Shown: one piece after another, positions 1 through 6,048 of the stretch | Numbering within the stretch: position 1 is the stretch's first letter | How the letters are laid out: the number at the start of each line of letters is the position of its first letter | NCBI GenBank assembly: GCA_035623615.1 | Contig: DASPTB010000055.1 | Location: 1-12,821, forward strand | Reading direction: 5' to 3' | Length of the DNA: 12,821 bases | Source: DASPTB01 sp035623615 | Lineage (GTDB): Bacteria; Actinomycetota; UBA4738 | Program-made: the position numbers and the translations under genes | The notes under the pieces: generated by a model | Told to the model about the DNA's origin: nothing | Databases searched by the model: none | The model's input: only the letters and a program-made list of their open reading frames with translations

Positions 1-225
1 GAGATCGTGCTCGACGACATGGAGGCCACCCGCCGGGCGCTCGACCGGAGCCGCCCGGGCGACATCGTCGTCCTCTGCGTCGACTACGCGACCGAAGTCT
101 GGAAGGAGCTCGAGCGCCGGCGATCGCTCGCCCAGCCGCGAGTGCTTCTGGAGGCCGAGGGGAACGGACACCGGGAGTCGACCGGCGGCGACCCCGACCT
201 GATCGGTCTCAACGTCTCGCCGTAG
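1..225 (+). CDS. cphA: C-terminus of a cyanophycin synthetase-like Mur ligase (5' end off window)
   Basis: Only the last 74 codons are present, open from base 1 to the TAG at 223-225. The segment RPGDIVVLCVDY, preceded by a helix-like stretch (DDMEATRRALDRS), matches the closing part of the Mur-ligase C-terminal domain of cyanophycin synthetases, where a helix leads into PGDhVVh. Cyanophycin synthetase polymerises Asp (ATP-grasp half) and Arg (Mur-ligase half) into a cytoplasmic storage polymer. Neither catalytic half is visible here, so the assignment rests on a short tail. It is helped by the convergent neighbour, which has a comparable closing segment (RRGDVVAVTAL) and clearer family motifs. 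The last 25 or so residues look unconserved. The end overlaps the neighbour's end by 17 bp. It could instead be an ATP-grasp-less Mur ligase like that neighbour. Confidence 0.6.
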   Translation, partial: EIVLDDMEATRRALDRSRPGDIVVLCVDYATEVWKELERRRSLAQPRVLLEAEGNGHRESTGGDPDLIGLNVSP

Positions 226-2020
226 CCCTGGCGCTCCTCGGGGACCCCGGCGACCCGACGCTCCGCGGATGCCCACTGGTCCCAGTCCCCGCACCGCGTG
301 CCCGCCGCACCAACCGCCGGACCTCGCCGGGCGCCGGACGGCTCGCGCCGAGTTCGTCGAGCGACGCGAAGATCTCCGGTCGCTGCGACAGCGCGGTGAC
401 TGCCACGACGTCCCCTCGCCGTGACGCGTCGAGCATCGCCGTCAGCGCGGTGACCTCGTCGGGGTAGACGGGTACCTCGGTAGCCCCCCCATCGACGCTT
501 CCCGCGCGGAGCCGTTCGACGATGTCCTCCGCCTCGCGGCCGCGAAGGTACCGGCGCAGTTCGGCGATCGCGACGTGGTCGGCTCCGCGGCCGGCCACGT
601 ATCCGATCGCGTGGAGGATCTCGTCCGAACGGTCCCCGGCGGTGCCGAACGCGATCCAGATGTCCCCTCCCGGCGGCCGGAGGCCCGCGCACACCTCGAC
701 CAGGCCGCCCATCCCGGCCTCGTTGTGGGCGTAATCCACGACGATCGTCCGGCCGTCCACGCGGAACAGGTTCGTCCGTCCCGGGTTGCGCTCTGGATCG
801 AGGACGAACGTCTTCAGCCCACGGACCACCGCGTCCCGTGGAACGCCGGCACCGAGGGCCGCGGCGGCGGCGCCCATGGCGTTCTGCACGTTGTGGGAGG
901 AGACTCCGGCGAGCGTTACGGGGACCTCCTCCAGCGCCACGAGCGGCCGTGGATCCGCGCGCGGGCTCAGCAGCGCGATCCTGCCGTCGATCACCGTCAT
1001 CCCGCGGCCCCCGTCGTCCAGCGCGGACCGCAGCGCCGGATGGTCGGGATCCACGGAAAAGAGCCACGGCCGGCCCGTCGCCACGCGGCGCATGTCGAGG
1101 ACCCGCGGGTCGTCGGCGTTCAGCACGTCCCATCCGTCGGGCCGTGTGATGCGCACGATCGTCGACTTCACCTCCGCGAGCTGGTCGAGCGTCCTGATGC
1201 CGCGCAGGCCAAGGTGGTCGGCCGAAACGTTCGTCACGACGGCGACGTCGTTATGCGCCGTTCCGACGCCCCGCAGCAGCATGCCGCCGCGCGCGGTCTC
1301 GAGGATGGCGAGCTGGACGCCCGGTTGTGCGAGCGCGCGAGCCGCGCCCCCGAACCCGGAGTAGTCGCCGCCCTCGACCAGCTCCTCGTCGAGGTAGACG
1401 CCGTCGGTGCACGAATGCGCCACCGTCAGGCCCGCCTGCCGCCCGATGTGCGCCAGCAGCCGCACGGTGGTCGTCTTCCCGTTCGTTCCCGTCACGGCGA
1501 TCACGGGAATGGAAGGATCGGGGAGGTCCGGGCTCGGGCCGGGCTCGACTCCTTCCAGGGCACGCGAGGAAGCCGACAGCAACGAGTCGAGCGACTTCCG
1601 GGAGCCGGGCAGCTCGGCCAGCACATCCGCCACCGCTTCCGCGAACGCCTCGGCCGCCGTCCGGTGTCGCCACGGGAACGCGACGACCACCTGCTCCGGC
1701 TCCGGTCCGGCGCGCCCCCGCACGGCGAGCGCCGTCCCCGTCGCGTCGGCCAAGCGGCGCCCGACGTGCCGGGCGACGCGCGCGGTGAAGCGCAACCGCC
1801 GGTCCGACCCGGGCGGTGCGACTCGCATCCGGCCCGGGGAGTCCGCGCCCGGCATCCGGATCCTCTGCGCGAGCCGCAGCATCCGCTCCTCGGGCGCCGC
1901 CAGGTACCAGGGAACGGCGAGCGTCAGCTGAATCGCCGGCCGCGTGAAGAAGAGGTTCGGGCCGTCGAGCACCCGAAGCTCGACGACCTCCACCGCGGAC
2001 CCGCCGCCGCCCCGCGCCAT
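209..2020 (-). CDS. Mur ligase family protein, cyanophycin synthetase-like without the ATP-grasp domain
   Basis: 603 residues, probably an ATP-dependent amide ligase of the cytoplasm. The N-terminus (VELRVLDGPNLFF, about residues 13-25) resembles the N-terminal domain of cyanophycin synthetase. A Mur-ligase core follows: P-loop GTNGKTTT (178-185), ETARGGML (241-248), NVSADHLGLRGI (264-275), domain-linking HNVQNAMGAAAA (376-387), VDYAHNEAG (428-436) and GDRSDE (462-467). ETARGG and NVSADHLG are typical of CphA rather than MurC-F or FolC. Only about 150 residues separate the N-terminal segment from the P-loop, too few for an ATP-grasp domain, and CphA itself is near 900 residues. The ATG at 2020 is chosen because extending to 2230 would add an Arg-rich stretch overlapping xdhC. 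A GTG at 1993 is also possible. The substrate is not known. It is divergent from xdhC and convergent with the cphA-like gene. Confidence 0.85.
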   Translation of the reverse strand: MARGGGGSAVEVVELRVLDGPNLFFTRPAIQLTLAVPWYLAAPEERMLRLAQRIRMPGADSPGRMRVAPPGSDRRLRFTARVARHVGRRLADATGTALAVRGRAGPEPEQVVVAFPWRHRTAAEAFAEAVADVLAELPGSRKSLDSLLSASSRALEGVEPGPSPDLPDPSIPVIAVTGTNGKTTTVRLLAHIGRQAGLTVAHSCTDGVYLDEELVEGGDYSGFGGAARALAQPGVQLAILETARGGMLLRGVGTAHNDVAVVTNVSADHLGLRGIRTLDQLAEVKSTIVRITRPDGWDVLNADDPRVLDMRRVATGRPWLFSVDPDHPALRSALDDGGRGMTVIDGRIALLSPRADPRPLVALEEVPVTLAGVSSHNVQNAMGAAAAALGAGVPRDAVVRGLKTFVLDPERNPGRTNLFRVDGRTIVVDYAHNEAGMGGLVEVCAGLRPPGGDIWIAFGTAGDRSDEILHAIGYVAGRGADHVAIAELRRYLRGREAEDIVERLRAGSVDGGATEVPVYPDEVTALTAMLDASRRGDVVAVTALSQRPEIFASLDELGASRPAPGEVRRLVRRARGAGTGTSGHPRSVGSPGSPRSARATARR

Positions 2021-2026
2021 TTCGGG

Positions 2027-2034
2027 AGGATACC
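2027..2034 (-). promoter_or_regulatory. Candidate leaderless -10 box of the Mur ligase gene
   Basis: On the minus strand GGTATCCT lies 6 bases before the ATG at 2020. TATCCT fits the TAnnnT -10 pattern, and the expected transcription start would fall on or next to the start codon, giving a leaderless mRNA. No convincing -35 hexamer is visible, and there is no good Shine-Dalgarno sequence in the usual place. The same kind of box precedes xdhC and the decarboxylase gene. Confidence 0.45.
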
Positions 2035-2068
2035 CTCGCGACCGGCGCACGCGCTTCGCCGGGCGCGC

Positions 2069-2076
2069 GATACGCT
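2069..2076 (+). promoter_or_regulatory. Candidate leaderless -10 box of xdhC
   Basis: GATACGCT lies 9 bases before the xdhC ATG at 2086. TACGCT fits TAnnnT. It shares the 65-bp divergent gap with the oppositely oriented box of the Mur ligase gene, so the two promoters are back to back with about 36 bp between the -10 boxes. No -35 consensus is seen. Only a weak GCGGA precedes the ATG as a possible ribosome binding site. Confidence 0.45.
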
Positions 2077-2085
2077 TGCAGCGGA

Positions 2086-3240
2086 ATGAGCGAGTTGCAG
2101 GACGTCCTTCGCGCCATCGAAAACGCCGCGAGCCGTGGCGAAGACATGGCGCTCGCGACGGTGGTCGCCATCCGCGGCTCCACGTACCGGCGGGAAGGCG
2201 CCCGCTTGGCGATCCCGGCCGAGGGCACACCGGTCGGAACCATCAGCGGCGGCTGTCTCGAAGGCGAGGTGTGCCAGATCGCCGCCGACGTCATGCGCGA
2301 GGGTTCGACCAGGCTCCTGCACTACGACCTGACGGCGGACGACGAAGCGGTCTGGGGCTGGGGCCTCGGCTGCAACGGCGTCATCGACGTGTTCGTCGAG
2401 CCGGCCGAGCAAGCCGTCGAGATGGCGGGGGCCATCCGCAGGGCGATCGACGAGCAGCGTGAGCTGGCGGCGGTCACGGTGGTCGAGGCGCCCGAGGGCT
2501 CCCCGACGACGCCCGGCGCCCGGCTTCTCGTCGAGCCGGACGGCTCGGTCGAGGGGACGCTCGGCGACGCGGTGCTCGACACCGCAGGCGCCGACGCCGC
2601 CCGCCGAGCAATGGTCGACGGCCGGTCGCGGATCGTGCCGATCGGCGCCGGCGTCAACGCGTTCGTCGAGGCGCTTCTCCCCCCGATCCGACTGCTCGTG
2701 TGCGGAGCCGGGCATGACGCGATCCCCCTCGTTCGGTTCGCGGCCAGTTTGGGCTGGCGGGTCGAGGTCGTCGACGATCGAGCAGCGTTCCTGACCCGGG
2801 AACGGTTCCCCGAGGCGACGGGCTTCGTCCACGTGGACGAGCCCGCGGGGGCCGCCGAGGCCACGTCGCCCGACAGAAGGACCTTCCCCGTTGTGATGTC
2901 GCACAACTTCATGCGCGACAAGGACTACCTGCGAGCGTTCCTCGGCACGCCCGTTTCTTACATCGGGATGCTCGGGCCCAACACGAGGCTGCTCAAGCTG
3001 CTCGACGAGCTCGCGCGAGAAGGCTACGTTCCCGAACCGGACGACATGCGCGTCGTGCACTCGCCTGCCGGACTCGACCTCGGCGCCGAAGGGCCCGAGG
3101 AAATCGCGTGGGCGATCATCGGAGAGGTCCTCGCCGTTCGCAGCGGCCGCGGCGCCGGCTTCCTGAAGGACCGCGGCGGCCACATCCACGACCGTCCGCA
3201 CCCGGCAGAGGAAGAGGCGGCCCCCGCGCCGGCGGGATGA
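2086..3240 (+). CDS. xdhC: XdhC/CoxI family molybdenum hydroxylase maturation protein
   Basis: 384 residues. XdhC proteins bind molybdenum cofactor, promote its sulfuration and insert it into xanthine dehydrogenase or CO dehydrogenase-type enzymes in the cytoplasm. The N-terminal XdhC_CoxI domain carries GTISGGCLEGEV (51-62, Cys57) and GLGCNGVI (93-100, Cys96), the two conserved cysteine-containing segments. A linker of about 100 residues leads to the C-terminal Rossmann domain: LLVCGAGHDAIPLV (203-216), VVMSHNFMRDKDYL (269-282), SYIGMLGPNTR (291-301) and HSPAGLDLGAEGPEEIAWAI (325-344). Length and motif order are those of full two-domain family members. The ATG at 2086 sits behind a TAnnnT box. 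A nucleotidyltransferase follows 40 bp downstream, the usual XdhC-MocA pairing. No hydroxylase subunit genes are in the window, so the client enzyme is unknown. Confidence 0.93.
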   Translation: MSELQDVLRAIENAASRGEDMALATVVAIRGSTYRREGARLAIPAEGTPVGTISGGCLEGEVCQIAADVMREGSTRLLHYDLTADDEAVWGWGLGCNGVIDVFVEPAEQAVEMAGAIRRAIDEQRELAAVTVVEAPEGSPTTPGARLLVEPDGSVEGTLGDAVLDTAGADAARRAMVDGRSRIVPIGAGVNAFVEALLPPIRLLVCGAGHDAIPLVRFAASLGWRVEVVDDRAAFLTRERFPEATGFVHVDEPAGAAEATSPDRRTFPVVMSHNFMRDKDYLRAFLGTPVSYIGMLGPNTRLLKLLDELAREGYVPEPDDMRVVHSPAGLDLGAEGPEEIAWAIIGEVLAVRSGRGAGFLKDRGGHIHDRPHPAEEEAAPAPAG

Positions 3241-3280
3241 GGCCCGGCGCGACCCGGCCCGCGGGAACGAGCGCCGCCCG

Positions 3281-3886
3281 GTGATTTCGGGAGTCGTCCT
3301 CGCCGCGGGCTCGTCGACGCGGATGGGGAGACCGAAGCTGACGCTCCCCCTGGGCGACCGCCGCATCCTTTCCTTCGTCCTCGACGCGGCGATCGCGTCC
3401 TCGCTCGACGAGGTGATCGTGGTCCTCGGCCCGAACGCGGACGATGTCCGAGCCGCGCTCGGCGAGATGACCCCCCGCGTGCGGTTCGCGATCAACCCGG
3501 ACCACCTCCGGGGCCAGTCCACGTCGCTCAGGAGCGGCCTGGAAGCGTGCGATCCGTCGTCGATCGCGGCGGTGATCCTGCTCGGTGACCAGCCGACGGT
3601 CTCTTCAGCCGCGATCGAGTCCGTCGTCGAGGAGTTCTCCCACGCGGCGGGGGACCCTGCCCACGAGGTGGTCCAGGCCTCGTACGGCGGGCGTCCCGCG
3701 CACCCGACCGTGCTCGCGCGGGCGGTTTGGAACGAGGTCGTTGGGGAAGGCGACGAGGGGGCCCGCGCGTGGATCGCCCAGCACGCCGACCGGCGCACGC
3801 TCGTGCCGGTGGGTGGCGACGCACCCGTCGACGTCGACACGCCCGAGGAGTACGAGCGGCTGCTCGCTTCCTTCGGAAATGACTAA
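3281..3886 (+). CDS. mocA: MobA-like nucleotidyltransferase, probable molybdenum cofactor cytidylyltransferase
   Basis: 201 residues, starting at GTG, the only plausible in-frame start. The N-terminus has the nucleotide-binding signature LAAGSSTRMGRPKL (7-20), with the second lysine-containing strand of NTP transferases. LLGDQP (100-105) supplies the metal-binding Asp. GGRPAHPTVL (136-145), GDEGAR (157-162) and DVDTPEEY (184-191) match the MocA/MobA-like subfamily, which transfers CMP (MocA) or GMP (MobA) to molybdopterin. Downstream of xdhC, 40 bp away, the MocA reading is favoured: MCD or a related dinucleotide cofactor for molybdenum hydroxylases. The two genes are probably cotranscribed; the ribosome binding site is weak. 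By sequence alone the nucleotide (CTP or GTP) cannot be settled. Confidence 0.85.
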   Translation: MISGVVLAAGSSTRMGRPKLTLPLGDRRILSFVLDAAIASSLDEVIVVLGPNADDVRAALGEMTPRVRFAINPDHLRGQSTSLRSGLEACDPSSIAAVILLGDQPTVSSAAIESVVEEFSHAAGDPAHEVVQASYGGRPAHPTVLARAVWNEVVGEGDEGARAWIAQHADRRTLVPVGGDAPVDVDTPEEYERLLASFGND

Positions 3887-3891
3887 AACCT

Positions 3892-3917
3892 CCCGAACGG
3901 GACAATTGCCCATCGGG
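3892..3917 (+). terminator. Weak terminator-like hairpin after the xdhC-mocA unit
   Basis: Five bases after the mocA stop codon, CCCGA (3892-3896) pairs with TCGGG (3913-3917). Inside it GGG (3899-3901) pairs with CCC (3909-3911), leaving a small internal bulge and a 7-base loop. The following bases are TGGGTTTCC, a poor T tract. Position fits a terminator between two transcription units, but a strong intrinsic terminator is not seen. Confidence 0.3.
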
Positions 3918-3926
3918 TGGGTTTCC

Positions 3927-3944
3927 GACAACGGACCCCTTGTC
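3927..3944. repeat. Short inverted repeat overlapping a -35 box
   Basis: GACAA (3927-3931) and TTGTC (3940-3944) form a perfect 5-bp inverted repeat with an 8-base spacer. The right arm coincides with the proposed -35 hexamer TTGTCA (3940-3945) of the next transcription unit. This is where a repressor operator could sit, possibly for the winged-helix protein encoded just downstream. Five-base arms can occur by chance. Confidence 0.25.
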
Positions 3945-3969
3945 ACCGACACTGAAAAACTGGCAGTAT
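3940..3969 (+). promoter_or_regulatory. Sigma70-like promoter for the winged-helix/M20 unit
   Basis: TTGTCA (3940-3945) and CAGTAT (3964-3969) are separated by 18 bases and resemble the TTGACA/TATAAT consensus at 5 and 4 positions respectively. The gap around it is visibly richer in A and T than the flanking coding DNA. Transcription would start near 3976, giving a leader of about 20 bases before the ATG at 3998. Confidence 0.45.
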
Positions 3970-3981
3970 CAGGGCAGTTTC

Positions 3982-3988
3982 GGGGGGA
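3982..3988 (+). promoter_or_regulatory. Shine-Dalgarno sequence before the winged-helix gene
   Basis: GGGGGGA ends 9 bases before the ATG at 3998 and supports that start. Unlike xdhC and the decarboxylase gene, this gene appears to have a leader with a ribosome binding site. Confidence 0.5.
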
Positions 3989-3997
3989 TCTCGGCCA

Positions 3998-4807
3998 ATG
4001 AACGAACAGAGTCTGGCTGCAGCCAACGACTTCCTTCGGGTTGCCTCGGCCTCCATTCAGCCCGGCGATTTCCTAGACCGCGCGCCCACCGACATTGGCA
4101 GGGAAGCAGGACTGCCCAATCCCCTCGCCGTCGCCCGCGCTGTGCGCGCCCTTGCCGCGCGGCGCCGTCTGGAGGCCGTCGACGGCGGGCGATATCGTCT
4201 GCTCGACGCCCGGCCGCTCGAGCCCGGCGAGCCCGAGTCGATCCCCCGCGCCCCGCGCCGCCGGAAGACGCGGCGCAGGGCCGGCCGCACCGATGCGGCA
4301 CCCGCGTCGGACCGCCGCCCCACGTACGCCGACCTGGGCCGCGCGATGGTCGACCGCATCATCGAGCTCGGACGCGACACTGGCGAGGCCGTCGCGTCCA
4401 CCGAGATCCTTCGACACGAGGCCAAGGAGAACAAGGCAGCCCGGATCGAGGCCGAGGCCCGCGCCCGGAAGCTCTTCGAGCGGGTGAAGGAGCTCGAGCA
4501 CAAGCTGGAGATGGCCGAGGCCAACCTCAGGACGGTCCTGGCCGCCGCGCGCGGCCGCGGTGCCACCGCGGCGCCCTCCGACAACGAGATGGAGGCGCTG
4601 CTCAAGATCCTCAAGACGCCGGGGTCGGAGGGCGCCGAGCAGGGCATGCCGGTCCTCTCCGAGAACGTGTCGGCCACGGTTGCCGAGGTGACCGAGCTGG
4701 ATGAAGTGGATGAAGTGGACGACGTCGCTCCCCCGGTCGAGGCTCCCGAGCACTCCGCCGAACCCGCCGCCGCCGCCGAGACGGCCGGCGTGTCGGGCAC
4801 CGAGTGA
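3998..4807 (+). CDS. Unrecognised protein: winged-helix-like N-terminus, coiled coil, acidic tail
   Basis: 269 residues; I do not recognise the family. Residues about 8-70 look like a small winged helix. PTDIGREAGL could be the first helices, AVARAVRALAARRRLEAV the recognition region, and DGGRYRLLD a wing. A strongly basic linker follows (RAPRRRKTRRRAGR, 84-97). Residues about 110-185 are a continuous charged helix rich in Ala, Glu, Arg and Lys, likely coiled coil (KLFERVKELEHKLEMAEANL, 158-177). The tail from about 190 is acidic and rich in Pro, Ala and Glu, with a small tandem DEV repeat. No signal peptide or membrane segment is seen. The layout suggests a dimeric nucleic-acid-binding protein. 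Its stop overlaps the M20 peptidase start by 4 bp (GTGA), so the two are probably translated together. Autoregulation or regulation of the cluster is a guess. Confidence 0.75.
   Translation: MNEQSLAAANDFLRVASASIQPGDFLDRAPTDIGREAGLPNPLAVARAVRALAARRRLEAVDGGRYRLLDARPLEPGEPESIPRAPRRRKTRRRAGRTDAAPASDRRPTYADLGRAMVDRIIELGRDTGEAVASTEILRHEAKENKAARIEAEARARKLFERVKELEHKLEMAEANLRTVLAAARGRGATAAPSDNEMEALLKILKTPGSEGAEQGMPVLSENVSATVAEVTELDEVDEVDDVAPPVEAPEHSAEPAAAAETAGVSGTE
4700..4717 (+). repeat. Tandem 9-bp duplication in the acidic tail of the winged-helix gene
   Basis: GATGAAGTG occurs twice in a row and encodes Asp-Glu-Val twice, followed by Asp-Asp. It keeps the frame and looks like a small in-frame expansion in a disordered acidic tail. 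Confidence 0.7.
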
Positions 4808-6003
4808 CGGCGGGCGGCGACTCCGCCGGGGCGACCGTCTCCATCCCGGACCTGCTCGGGCAGGCGAACGAACGCGTCGACGCATTCGTGGACGAGCTCC
4901 GATCGATGGTCGACATCGACTGCGGCTCGTACACGCCCGACGGCGTGAACCGGATCGCCGACGCGATGGCGAGGCGATTCGAGAGCGAAGGCTGGAGCAT
5001 CGAGCGCCGCCGTCACGAGCCGCCTGAGGACGAGCCGCAGCTGGGCGATCTGCTGATCGGACGGGTGGAGGGTGCCAACCCCTCGGGGCGGACGGTCCTG
5101 CTCGTCGGCCACATGGACACTGTCTTCCCGGAAGGAACGGCCGCCGAGCGCCCGTTCGTGATCCGTGAGGGCCGCGCCATGGGCCCGGGCGTGTCCGACA
5201 TGAAGGGCGGGCTGCTGCTCGGACGGTATGCGGTCGCGTGCCTGCGGGCGATCGGCTTCGACGACTTCGCTCGGATCACGTATTGCTGCAACCCCGACGA
5301 AGAGATCGGTTCCCCGTTCTCGGGTCCGCACATCCTCGAGATCGCCCGAGAGGTCGACGCCTGCTTCGTCCTCGAGGGAGCCCGGGAGAACGGCGACGTG
5401 GTATCGGCGCGCAAGGGCGTCGTGGACGTCCGCGTCGCCTACCACGGGCGCTCGTCGCATGCGGGCGTCGAGCCGGAGCGCGGGCGTTCCGCGATCCTCC
5501 AGGCGGCGCACGCCACGGTTGCGCTGCAAGCGCTGAACGGCATGCTGCCGGGCGTCACGGTGAACGTCGGCGTCGTGAACGGAGGGACGCGCGCGAACGT
5601 CGTGCCCGACCTGTGCGAGCTCGCGGTGGACGTGCGGGCCCCCACGGTGGACGCGTTCGAGGCGGCGGTCGCGGAGGTGCGACGCGTGGCCGGCGAGATC
5701 GTCGTGCCCGACGTGACCGCCGAGGTCGATCCCGAGCCGGGGTTCCCGCCGATGGAGCGGACACCGGCAACGGCGCACCTGGCCGAGCGCGCGAAGGCGA
5801 TCGCGGCGGAGATCGGCGTGCCGCTGAACGACGCGTCGACCGGGGGCGGCTCGGACGCGAGCCCCATCTCCGGCATCGGCGTGGCCGTGCTCGACGGGCT
5901 CGGGCCGATCGGCGGGGACGACCACTCTCCCAAGGAATGGCTCGAGGTCGCGAGCATTCCTTCGCGTATGGCGATCCTGGCGGGACTGATCGCCGGCGCC
6001 TGA
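4804..6003 (+). CDS. M20 family zinc metallopeptidase, carboxypeptidase G2-like
   Basis: 399 residues. M20 enzymes are two-zinc peptidases that release an amino acid from a dipeptide, N-acyl or folyl substrate. The ligand set is complete: His103 with catalytic-site Asp105 (VGHMDTVF), bridging Asp132 (GPGVSDMKGG), catalytic base Glu166 and ligand Glu167 (PDEEIGS), Glu191 (LEGAR) and His374 (DDHSPKE). From recalled numbering of Pseudomonas carboxypeptidase G2 (His112, Asp141, Glu175, Glu176, Glu200, His385), the first five are offset by exactly 9 and the last by 11. That places it close to the glutamate carboxypeptidase branch. The lid/dimerisation domain spans about 200-315. No signal peptide is seen, so it is probably cytoplasmic, unlike secreted CPG2. 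The GTG start overlaps the preceding stop by 4 bp. The substrate is not determined. Confidence 0.9.
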   Translation: MTAGGDSAGATVSIPDLLGQANERVDAFVDELRSMVDIDCGSYTPDGVNRIADAMARRFESEGWSIERRRHEPPEDEPQLGDLLIGRVEGANPSGRTVLLVGHMDTVFPEGTAAERPFVIREGRAMGPGVSDMKGGLLLGRYAVACLRAIGFDDFARITYCCNPDEEIGSPFSGPHILEIAREVDACFVLEGARENGDVVSARKGVVDVRVAYHGRSSHAGVEPERGRSAILQAAHATVALQALNGMLPGVTVNVGVVNGGTRANVVPDLCELAVDVRAPTVDAFEAAVAEVRRVAGEIVVPDVTAEVDPEPGFPPMERTPATAHLAERAKAIAAEIGVPLNDASTGGGSDASPISGIGVAVLDGLGPIGGDDHSPKEWLEVASIPSRMAILAGLIAGA

Positions 6004-6032
6004 GGTCGGGGGTCCCCGCTCGGATCGTTCTC

Positions 6033-6040
6033 GGTAAGCT
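6033..6040 (+). promoter_or_regulatory. Candidate leaderless -10 box of the decarboxylase gene
   Basis: GGTAAGCT lies 8 bases before the ATG at 6049, inside the 45-bp gap after the M20 gene. TAAGCT fits TAnnnT, and transcription would start at or beside the ATG. No Shine-Dalgarno sequence is evident. It could give the decarboxylase gene its own promoter in addition to read-through. Confidence 0.45.
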
Positions 6041-6048
6041 GGGCCCTC

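Noticed and set aside
209..2020. Naming the minus-strand Mur ligase as MurC, MurE or folylpolyglutamate synthase.
   Set aside because: The P-loop is shared by all, but the ETARGG and NVSADHLGLRGI segments and the N-terminal segment fit the cyanophycin synthetase branch better.
2021..2230. N-terminal extension of the Mur ligase gene to an ATG at 2230.
   Set aside because: It would add about 70 Arg-rich residues and overlap the xdhC coding start. The family N-terminus begins just after the ATG at 2020.
1924..3840. A 638-codon minus-strand frame opposite xdhC and mocA.
   Set aside because: It has no recognisable domain and is explained by high GC in codon third positions of the + strand genes.
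4700..4717. The doubled 9-bp unit as part of a longer repeat array.
   Set aside because: Only two copies exist and both are in frame in an acidic low-complexity tail. No array of repeats with spacers occurs anywhere in the window.
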